Assembly: GCA_020284085.1 (NCBI GenBank)
Contig: JACEVL010000019.1
Coordinates: 2,977,498-3,041,497 of the forward strand
Direction: 5' to 3'
DNA length: 64,000 nucleotides
Source of the DNA: Aporrectodea caliginosa
Lineage: Eukaryota; Annelida; Clitellata; Crassiclitellata; Lumbricidae
The notes below the pieces were generated by a model, which searched no databases, was not told the origin of the DNA, and was given only the letters and a program-made list of their open reading frames with translations. Each line of letters begins with the position of its first letter. Positions within the stretch are counted from its first letter, which is position 1. Below, one piece after another: positions 42,144 through 54,284 of the stretch. A program made the position numbers and the translations under genes.

Positions 42144-45100
42144 CTGTTCAAAGATATCATCACCATCGTCTTTATTATCATCGTTTTAACATATCGCCTA
42201 GTGCTTCGTGATGATGAGGATGCTGACTATGATGACGACGGCAGTAATACTAGTAGTGGTGGTGGTTTTATTGTATTGTATCTAAACATTTACAAAGCAC
42301 AACTTGTAGGATGAACCATTCAAGAGCTCCCAGTGCGCAAGATCCCGAGAGAAGAAGTAGGTTTTGAGAAAAGAGAAACAGGAGGAGAGACTGCCAGAAA
42401 GAATTGTAGTGCGAGCTAAAGGAGAAAGAGCATTCCAAAGAAGGGGACCAGTTGAAGCAAAAGATCGAGACTGAGCCATAGCAGGTTGTAGTTATATTAG
42501 TGCTACTAGTAGTAGTAATAATGGTAATAATAATAGTAATAACCAACAAAATCTAGGTCACGGAGATCAGCTAATTCGCCGGCCATATGTCAAATCAAAT
42601 CTGCAACAGCCAGGTTGCTTGGTCAGTTCCGATGCTAGGCCAGAATCTGGAGAGGTAAAGCCGAGGAGCCAGTATGAAGCTGGAAATAATCGGTGAAGAT
42701 GGTGGTCGTGTGGTGGCGCAGGAGTAGAATCAGTGTAGGAGCTGGAAAAATACGGTTTTCAGACGGGAGTGGAAAGTATAGCAGGAGCGAAAGCAAGCCG
42801 AGCAGAGGTTAAATTAACAGGCGATATAGCAGTATGAGCAGACTGGCGGAGATCTGTGGGGTTCTCTCTGAATGTCTGGGGCTGGGACTGGGTTTGATTA
42901 AGAAGTGGTCGCAGATCCCTGAGACGGAAAGCCATTATCCATTAAATTCTAATTCAACCCAATCTGCAGAGGATAAGTAACGCGAAACAAATGAGACTTC
43001 AGCATTGACTTAAATTTAATAATAAATACCTGGGATCGTGTTATCTAGCACAAATCCCGCCAGTCCACCAACGAACATACTGGTCCTCAGTAGAACCGTT
43101 AGGATCTGATCAACAGCCGGAGAACCTGCAATAGAAAAGAACATCTGAAGACAATCTAATCAATTCTATCCATTAAATTCTAATTCAACACAATCCAGCT
43201 AATCCCAACCCATGTCCAATCCAAGCCAACCGAACCAAATCCAATCCAGCCAATCCCAACCCATTTCTCATCACTGTGATCTGGGGAACACCTGTGGTCC
43301 GCAACTGTGAGCTATTGGTGGTTAGCAAACGTAACAGCATAATAATAATAACGAAGACGTAGTTTTAATTGTTTGCTGTCGAATTAATTATAAGTTCTAA
43401 CAAACCTGTTTGTATGACGTTTGGATTTTTGGTGAGATACTGAGGCAGAGTGAGTCCGAAGAAGAAAGAGAAACCAATGATGAAGAGATTCCGAGATGAA
43501 TTCAGATCAACAAACTGAAGGTTCGCAATTCCAACAGCCGTTATCATTCCTGAAAAAAAGAACAAGTACTCAGGACACAACAAGACGATTTATATAGTGC
43601 TATTCTTAAAAAGAAAGTAAGTACACAAGACACTTTATATGGCGCCATTTGTCAAAGTTAGTAAGGAGACAAGTCACACTCAATCCAATCCACCACTTTA
43701 CAGAGCGCAGTTTCTAACAGTTAAGTAAGTAAGGAGACAAAACACTTTATATAGCGTCGTTCATTAAAAAGACTCAAAGGAAGAGGATCAGTTCCTTAAC
43801 CTGTCCTCGACAGGCAGTCATGGTATGAAGTGTCAGGGACTTCATTTTCTTAGCCTTGGCATAATGAGGGCGGGTGGCCAGTCCTCTCCCTCGCCGTCTC
43901 ATCTCCTGACGGATATATCGTATGGTCAATTTGATGTCATAGCTGAGTCGGCTAGTAGGGGGCAAATGCGGCATAAATCCGGATCCAAATTTCTGTCCTG
44001 GCTGGAATTTGAACCCCAGACCTCTCCGTTGACAGTTTAAGACGCTAACCACTTGACCACTGCATAGTGCATACCCCAAGTTGCCTCAAACGTTCATCAT
44101 AAATGCTTTCGTTCAATGAGCCAACCAACTCTATTCTAATTCTGCTCCTGCACATCTCATCACTAACGCTTACCACCGTATAGCGCCCTGCTGGCTCCTC
44201 GGCTTGACCTCCCCGGATTGTGACCTGGTAGCGGAATAGGCAAAAAACCTGGCTATCGAGGACTCGAGTTGCAAGAGCTGGTGTCCTGATCAAGCGGGTT
44301 TGAGACATTCTAGAGATTTAAGATAACATTCACTCTTGGGTCGTCTGAACCGGTTTTTGAAATTTACCATGAAACTTATTTCCCGCTCTAGACAACGACC
44401 CTGGCCCACCAACAATATTATTAATCCTCTTTAATTTTGCAGTTATTTTCTCATATATTTAAATCTTAATTTTCTCACCAAACATGACATCTTAAATCCT
44501 GCTTTTCTCACCAAACATTACGTTTTTAAGTCGTCGTTTTCTCACCAAAGCCAACATTTCAAATTCTAGTTTTCTCACCAAATATGACGCCTTAAACCAT
44601 AGCTCTTTCTCAAAACATGACGTTTAAAATGCGAGTTTCATTACCAAAAGAGAAGTTTTTAAGTCGTCGTTTCCTCACCAAGCACGAAAACTTATAATTT
44701 CTCGCCAAACACGACTTTTCAACTCCTTGTTTTCTCACCTAACATGACGTTTTAAAATCAAACTTTTCTCACCGAACATGACGATGAATACGCCGCCGAT
44801 AATAGGATCCGGAATGGTGACAAAGATGGCGCCGAACTTTCCAAAGACACCAAATATCATCATGATAACCGCTCCGACTTGAATAACCCTGAGACTGGCG
44901 ACCTAAATAGGAAAACGGTATAGAAATTACAACAAAATTGATGAGACAAAATTGACATCGTTTTTAGGCGTGTGACTTCTTGCCACCCTGAACCCAACAC
45001 AGTCAACAAGCACAGCCAAGCAAGCACTTAAAAATAAATGAAATAATTACACAAAGGTAAATTTAGCATTAAAAAAAGAACCAATAGTAAAAACAAAGTT

Positions 45101-47540
45101 TTTACTATATCCATCTAGTATCCTATAATCCGTCATATTAAGCAGTTACCTCTACAAATATATAGTCCGCGTTCATTTTACAACATAGCGTCCGTTTAAT
45201 CAAGCACCGCACCCGTTTCTGTTGCAGCCAATGGCAACGCTGGCCAATCACAACGCTGCGTGTCGGAAAAGGGGATTCCCCGATTCGAAAAGTTGAGTCC
45301 CCGATTCTATAAGCTAGCCTTTTTTTGGGGAGCTGAAATTTTGATAGAATGAAGTGTGTGCGAGGGCGAGTCTGTCTGCCAAGTTTCACGACGATTGAAT
45401 GATTGTAAGTGATCGAACTAGTCGTCGCAAGATTTGACATTTTAGCCTGTGGCTCAAGCAAGCAAACATTCAAGATTCCCGCAATCAAGCAAGATTCCCG
45501 CAAGTTAAACTAGATGGATAAAAACCAGGATGAAGTCTTCGTCAAAGGAATTGTGGCACATAGTACTATTAACACTAGAAGCACCGAAGGGGTCAATCTG
45601 ACCCCTTTTGTTTTTTAGCGGAACGCACCTCGGCCCCAGATATAGCCAGAGTCCTGTAATTTCATGACTTTTCCTAACTTCGTAGGGTATACCCTCTGCC
45701 AAAATTTGAACTCGGGGGGATTCACAATTTCTGAGATTTTTGCTGTTCTACCTTTAAGCACCAAAGGGTCAATCTGACCCATGTTTCAGTACTTGCATAT
45801 CAGGCTTACGCATTTCTTGTTTTTATTCAATAATATTATATATCAAAGCTAATTACGTAATAAATGTGAGAAGAGAGGAGATCTGGTGAGAGGAGAGGAG
45901 ATCTGGTGAGAGGATAGGATCAGATCTGGTGAGAGAAGAGGAGATTTGGTGAGAGGAGAGGCGATCTGATGAAAGGAAAGAAGATCTCGTCAGAGGAGAG
46001 AAGATCAGATGAGAGGATAGGAGATCTGGCGAGAGGAGATGAGATCTGGTGAGAGAAGAGGAGATCAGGTGAGAGAAGAGGAGATCAGGTGAGGGGATAG
46101 GAGATCAGGTGAGAGGATAGGAGATCTGGCGAGAGGATATGAGATCTGGTGAGAGAAGAGGAGATCAGGTGAGAGAAGAGGAGATCAGGTGAGAGGATAG
46201 GAGATCTGGCGAGAGAATTAGAGATCTGGCGAGAGGAGAGGACATTTGGCGATAGGAAAGAAGATCTGGGGAGAGAAGAGGAGATCTGGTGAGAGGATAG
46301 GAGATCTGATGAGAGGATAGGCGATCTGGTGAGAGGAAAGCAGATCTGGTCAGAGGAGAGATCTAGCCAGAGGATAGTAGATCTGGCGAGAGGAGAGCAG
46401 ATCAAGTGAGAGGATAGGAGATCTGGCGAGAAGGATGATTTGATGAGAGGAGCGGAGATCTGGTTAGAGGAAAGGAGATCTTGTGAGAGGAGATCTGGTG
46501 AGAAAAGAACAGATCTGGTGAGAGAAGATCTGGTGAGAGAAGAGGATATCTGGTGAGAGAAGAGGATATCTGGTGAGAGGAGAGGGATATCTAGTGGGAG
46601 AAAGAAGATGTGGTCAGAGGATAGGAGATCTGGTGATAAGATAGGAGAGTTTTCTGGTGAAAGGAGAGGAGATCTGATGAGAAGATAGAAGAATATGGCG
46701 AGAGGAGAGAAGATCTGGTGAGAGGATAAAAGATTTGGTGAGAAGATAGGGTGAGGTCTGGTGAGAGGATAAGAAATCTGGTGAGAGGATAGAAGATTTG
46801 GCGAGAAGATATGGTGAGATCTGGTTAGAGCATAGGAAATTTGGTGAGAGGATAGGAGATCTGGTGAGTGGATAGTAGATGTAGTGAGAGCGGAGGAGGT
46901 CTGGCGAGAGGATAGGAGATCTGGTGAGAGGAGAGGATCTCCTATTATTCCATTCCAACTTACTTATTACACTTGTTTAGGCTCATGTAATTTATGTTAA
47001 TAAAGTTGATAGTCAATTTCATTGAATTTGCAATTGACTTTGCATTATAAATTATTTGGGGTCAAAATGACCCCCTTGGTGCTTCTAGGAAGTTCGATTT
47101 CTCGGTACGTCTAGTGTTAAATACTAATGATAATGATGACGATCGCAATATCGAAACATCTAAAGTGCCACTCTAGAGCTTAGCGCAGGGCACCAGCATA
47201 TTCACGAACGCTGCGTTTTGTCAGATGGGTTCTCTAAACGAAAGGGTAGTCTGAAGGAAGTCCGAATCCGATTGCCAGTGGTTCAGAGGGGCAAAGTAGC
47301 TGTCAAGTTTGGTCTCGTGTAGGACTGGAAGGTGGAGAATCAGTTGGGTCGAGGTTCTTGAAGAGGTGAGGCGTCAGTTTTGAGTGGAATCCCCGAGGGA
47401 TGATAGATACAGACGACTGAGACAGATGATGGTCGGTGATTAGCAACGATGGAGGAGGCACCGACAATTTGCGGAACAACAATAACAACAACAACAATAA
47501 CAATAACAATAACAATAACAATTATAATAATAATAATAAT

Positions 47541-47598
<58 letters not shown>

Positions 47599-49332
47599 GC
47601 CTTTTTAGAGATCAAATGTTACTTTCGCTATATACAATACTTCCCGAACTCGCACCCTTTTGCTTTCTGGCATACTCTGAACCCTCGAACCTGAAATATG
47701 GTGCTTTCACTCTCTTGTCGCAGGTCGGGCCTCAGCAGGGTGACCCACTGGGCCCTCTGCTTTTTTGTCTTCCCCTTCAGCCCATCCTGGCCGAGATGTC
47801 CTCTCCGCTTACTCTGGGCTTTCTCGATGACCTTACGTTGGGGGGAGGGGCGCAGGTGGTGGCCCAGGACGTGACACACCTGGAGCAAAAATGCAGAGAC
47901 CTCGGATTGCAGCTAAACCGCTCAAAATGCGAGGTCATCTCGATGTCTCCTAGCATCACGGAGGGGCATCACCCGCTGAGTCTCTTCACTTGGACCAGCC
48001 CTCAGAATGCATCTCTGTTAGGAGCCCCTCTCTCGACTCTGAGCGCGCTGGATGCGGCCTTAGGAGCCCGTATAGCAGAGTTAACGCGGACGCTGGAGAA
48101 ATTAGAAAACATCGCAACGCATGACGCTCTCATCCTTTTGAGATACTCTCTCAGTGCAACGAAACTGCTTCATATACTTCGCAGCTGCCCCTGTGCAGAC
48201 CATCCGGGACTAGTGCAATATGATGCAACCTTGAGATCTGGCCTGAGCAGGGTTATCAATCTACCTCTGTCAGACGATGCATGGCTTCAAGCCTCACTCC
48301 CCATTAAGATGGGTGGACTGGGGATCCGATCGGTGACCTCGCTGGCACTTCCCGCCTTTTTGGCATCAGCCGCGAGCACCGACCTGCTCCAGTCCACCAT
48401 GCTGGGAGAGACGGCCGAGGCCGACCCGCAATGCTTGAAACAGTTGGCCATGTGGATCGGGGCAGGCGCGGAGCGACGCCCAGAGGGCAGTCTCGCCCAC
48501 AGACAGTCGGCATGGGACAGGCCCCTGATCGACGGAGTCGTCTCTGGCCTGTACGCCAGGCTGTCTGACCCAAAAAATCAGGCACGTCTCAGGGCGGTGT
48601 CCGCCCCACATGCAGGGGACTGGCTGCTGGCCCTCCCTGTCACAAGCTGCGGGCTTAGGCTGGACGACGAATCGGTCAGGGTGGCGGCGGGCCTTCGGTT
48701 GGGGGTCCCGCTTTGCGAACCACATGGGTGCCCCTGCGGAGCCCCGGTGTTGACGGATGGTCATCATGGGCTCTCCTGCGCACTGGGCCCGGGTCGCTTG
48801 CCCCGACATGCCTCTTTGAACGATCTGGTCTTTCGGGGCTTGGTCCGTGCAGGTTATCCGTCCACAAAGGAGCCGGCGGGCCTCGTGAGAACAGACGGCA
48901 GGAGACCGGATGGTCTCACCCTCATCCCTTGGCGCGCCGGGCGATGCCTCATCTGGGATGCGACCGTAACAGACACTCTGGCCGCTTCCTACCTGCCTGA
49001 CACCTCCCAAACGGCCGGCGCGGCAGCCGAGAAGGCGTCGGACCGCAAACTAGACAAATACAGCCAACTGTCCTCCACGTATTTTTTTGTCCCCTTGGCT
49101 TTCGAAACACTGGGTCCAATCAACAACGAAGGTCTGACCTTCCTTTCGGACCTGGGAAAAAAGCTAGGCACCGTAACTGGAGACCCAAGGGAGACATCTT
49201 TTTTGTTCCAACGAATCTCAATGACGATACAACGTTTTAATGCAGTGGCTTTTGGGGGCACTTTCGCCGGTCAAGAGATAGTTGAGTAGGGCCTTTCCAG
49301 ACAATTTTCTACATTAAAAAAAAAAAAAAAAA

Positions 49333-49415
<83 letters not shown>

Positions 49416-50889
49416 TAATAATAATAATAATAGCGTACCTTGGTGATACCAATGGCTCCAATGTTTTCACTGTACGATGTTGTCCCGGAACCCGAGCCAA
49501 AGGCTCCGGCGAGTATGCACCCGATGCCCTCTATGCCAATTCCTAGAAAATGGAAAACTCACAAATATAAATGAATATTATATTAAAGAGAAGATTTAAC
49601 AAGTGAGGAAATAAATGCGAAAATAGATGAAGTAAATGAAAAAATAAATGCAGAAATAAATGAAGAAATAAACGTAAAAATAGATGAAGAAATAAATGAA
49701 GAAATAAGTGAAGAAATAAAATTAAAAAAAGAAATAAATGTAAAAATAAATGAAGAAATAAATGAAGAAATAAATGCAGAAATGAATGAAGATATAGATG
49801 AATAAATAAATGGAGATTAATTGAATATAGACGAAGGAATAAGTCAATTAAAAAAACGAAGAAAAACCGAAGACATGAACGAAGAAATAAACTAAGAAAT
49901 ATCCGTTAGTTAACCTGGATAGCAATGACTCTCTCTCTCTTGAAGTGGCGCTATATAAATTTCCAGTTACCATTACATTTAGACCCTACCTCTGTTGATG
50001 GCGTGCATCGGAGGAGGGGGCACCTGCGACATTCGCGCGCATGCGTAGTAATCGCCCAGCGACTCAGCCAATGAGGCGAGAACTCCAGACAACATCCCGA
50101 AGACTGAGGCTGCGCTGACCGTTGGCCAACCCCACTGACCTGACGAAGCAAAACATACGGTCTCGATCTGCATTACATTGGTCACTAGTACAAGATCATG
50201 ACAAGTAGCCGATGATATTCCAAGTTCCTTTGTTATTACTGGGGTCCAATCAGCCTTCCATTCGCTAGATGGCGTCGGTAAAATGAGCACTAGGACAGAT
50301 GGGCCATAAGTTTAATTCGAAGGTACATCTTCCTCAATGTACCTGTAAATAAATTTCTATAGCGCCCCATCAAGAAACAAACTAATGAGAGGCGCTCTCT
50401 GCATTAGCCTATTATGATGATGTAAAATGTCGGTGAGAATAAAAATTTCATTACCTAGCAAAACAATGCATGCAGAACTAGAAGAGTCACCAGCGGTGGG
50501 CCCACGCACACACGTAGAACCCATCCAACGGATTCCCATCCTCAGTTGACTGATAGCATCGTGTTCAGAGTCTCTGGACGAAGCTGGATTGTGACTTTGT
50601 ATCGAAGACATGACAATATCGATGAGAATCCGGTTTTATAGCGATGAGAAATGCTTATATTTCGTCTTACCAGAAATTATCTGTTAATTTACCTGGATAA
50701 GGAATGCGAAACCACGGAGCCTTTTCCATGACATCCAGCCGAAGATTGGTTGCGGCACCAGCTCCCCAGGCCTCTGGGTCACTCGGAAAGACGTGGGCGG
50801 CTGTCAGAATGGCGCATATCGCCCACGTTATTGTTATGGCAAGAATGATCTAAGACGGTCAAAAATGAACGTAAACTATATCATCATCA

Positions 50890-50950
<61 letters not shown>

Positions 50951-51870
50951 CATCATCATCATCATCATCATCATCACCACCATTATGATCGTCATCATCA
51001 TTATGATCGTCATGATGATCATCATCAACAACATCTTCATAACCACCAATATCTATAAATTTTAAAACTTGTTTAATTCGCAAACGTGAAAGTCTGAAAA
51101 TTTTAAGACTACTAAGGTCGCTTAAATGTGAAAAGCTGAAGTGGAGAATGTCTTACTGGAAAGAGACGGAAGAACGGAAAACCTTCCTTGACGCATCCGA
51201 CTCCACGCTCAAAACGAAAACACGGAATGTTGATGTTCTTAGTGTACTGAGAAAAGGCAGCGATCAGGACAATAGTTCTAAAACAACGAATTTTATCAAA
51301 CAAATGATAATTATCATCATCGAGTAATTGCGAGCAATGACTATCTAGATTACAGATTACTTCTGAATTTGTGAGAATTTAAATCCAACAGATGGATACA
51401 TTTAAATTAAGCTTTACATAGGAGAAGTTGTCATGGAAACGCGAGTCGTGTGCTGTGCCCCAAACCTCATGTGACTCTATGAGGTTTGTGATCGCGACCG
51501 CATCCATTCATCCTTCCAAACAGAGACGGTGGAAATTTTATTCCATGCATGACGTGTAGAAACATCCATAATTATAATAATTATTTGAGCCAAATAATTG
51601 GATGTTGGTATACCTATAATTTCCTTTAGCCTGCAACTTGTAACTTGTAGAGTTTAGTCTACAAGAATGAATGAATGAACGAATAATAAACTGTACCACT
51701 TGATGCCACACAAATACCCCACTGTCCTAGCTGATGTGAGACAATCACTTCTATAACGCCTTTATAACCCCTTGCCCGTCTTACATAGGCCTACTCAGGT
51801 TTCGGCCAAAGAAGAGCCATTTTAGAATGCAATTCAGGTTAGAAGCGACATCTATTGATGTTATGTGCAT

Positions 51871-51935
<65 letters not shown>

Positions 51936-52966
51936 TTCCTTTATTTCATTTCACAAACTCGTTGACACAAACGCAACAAGATTACAAAATCAACAGTTTA
52001 GATATCGATTAGACAATAATAATAGTCAAATAGATAAGAGGGCTAGGAATGTATTAATAACTGAGACCTATAATTGCTAAAGAAAATTAGTGTATAGCCA
52101 ATACACCATAAAGTACTCTAGGTATGAAATTTCGATCATCCCTATCCGGCAGAGTGAAATCATGAGGCATTGTGATAAATGATGGCGTTATTAATGTTTC
52201 CGGATGAGACTGGATAAGATTACACGTTTTGAGTGAAGCTCTAGAATAGATAACATTCGAAAGTTGTTGCCGATATTCAATTCATCTCCAAATAGTCAAG
52301 AAACTAGGTAAGGTTACGTATGGTAAAACTCCCTTCCACACCTCTTTTAAGCCTTTTCTTCACTATATAAGTTGGCAAAGTAGACGCCGATGATTGAGGT
52401 TCAGAATGTCCTTGTTACAGTCAGAGTAAAATAATTATTACATTGAATAAAATACAGCCCGTAAAAACAAAGTTTTTACTATATCCATCTAGTATCCTAT
52501 AATGCGTCTTATGAAGCAGTTACCTCTACAAATATATAGTCCGCGTTCATTTTACAACATAGCGTCCGTTTAATGAGGCAGCGCACCCGTTTTTGTTGCG
52601 TCCAATGGCAACGCTGGCCAATGGCAACGCTGCGTATCGGAAAAGGGGATTCCCGATTCGAAAAGTTTAGTCCCCGATTCTACAAGCTAGCCTTTTTGGG
52701 GGAGCTGAAATTTTTATAGAATGAAATGTCTCCGAGGGCGAGTCTATCTGCCAAGTTTCATGACGATTGAATGATTGTAAGTGATCGAATTAGTCGTCGA
52801 AAGATTTGACTTTTTAGCCTGTGGCTCAAACATAGTTACAAGATTTCCGTAAGTTAAACTAGATGGATAAAAATATTGCGGTAGGCCTACAGTATTGCAA
52901 TAAGGGAAGTATATAATAGGTATAATTTGAATTTTTTAAACTTTGACCATAATAATTGCAGTTGCA

Positions 52967-53044
<78 letters not shown>

Positions 53045-53342
53045 TATATATTGTATAGGCTATATATATATATACATATATATATGGTTTTGGGTTTTCA
53101 CTGCATTGTATGGATTTCTATATTATCGTCAACGGCCTCTTATGTCATAAGACGACGTTAACCTTTTGAATAATTGTAAAAAGAAGAGCAGTTATAAAAG
53201 CAGAAGAGCTCTCCCTTACACACCTCGTTGAAGCTTTACCTTCTCCCTATAACTAAAAGCAACCAAGGACAAAGTTATTGAGTGCCTGATCTTAGTTAAT
53301 TTCTTCGTTCGTTCTTCGTTCTTTAAATTACCTTATTCTTCG

Positions 53343-53409
<67 letters not shown>

Positions 53410-54225
53410 TCATTACACCACCACTTATTTATTCATCTACATCTTCATTGTAAATTTTGCAATACAAAAGTTAGAAGTCAGAACTGTTCATATTATAACG
53501 GCCATTGTTGCCATAAGATGTCGCTAATCGATTGAGATTCGTTCTCTTTTAAGCTAGCATAAGATGCCGTCTTGAATATGAAGTGATAGCGACCTCACTT
53601 TCCTTACCCTCGGCATTTGGCTGCGGATGGCCAGTCCTCACCCTCGATGTCTTATCCTCCCAATGGCGGTGTATGGTCAGTGTATTCATTACAGCTGCTA
53701 GGGAGCGCAGGTGGAACAGATGTTTGAATGAAATTTCCACCTTGGTGGAGATTTGAACCAACGACCTCACGGTTGACTGTCCATCACGCAAACTCTGAGG
53801 CCAGGCATGGGCAACTTCTTGTAACAGAGGGTCGCCCATAGATTTTAAGGGCAGCTCAGGGGTTCTATGCCAATCGCGGGCTAATTTTTGTAGATTCATT
53901 TGCCCCAGAAAATGAGACAATATTAATCTTATTCAAAATAAATATATTAGAATAACCGTTAAAGTAAATTAAGTTAATTCTTATGATGAAAACCTAATTG
54001 TTCTAATACTTACAGTCCTACACTGCAATAAAAAATATGTTTTAAGTTTATTCAGTTTAAAAAGACACAAAACGAATAAAAGGTCCCCTATAGTACCAGG
54101 TACAATGCTAATATATAAAAGACATGTCAAGGACCGGTTTAAAGGTAACCAGAGGCCGGACCCCGTCCGCGGACCGTATGTTGCCCACCTCTGCACTAGT
54201 CTCGCGGTAGAGTTGAGAGGAAGAC

Positions 54226-54284
<59 letters not shown>

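Noticed and set aside
43825..44308. Overlapping frames on both strands near 44 kb
   Set aside because: They fall over a tRNA-derived SINE and flanking intron; no family match, and no splice fit with the transporter.
45868..46938. Regular 20-bp repeats, CRISPR-like at first sight
   Set aside because: Units are contiguous with no unique spacers, and the context is an animal intron. It is a minisatellite.
48366..49010. Long minus-strand open frame (214 codons)
   Set aside because: It lies wholly opposite the RLE retrotransposon frame, has no domain, and arises from the GC-rich codons of the sense frame.
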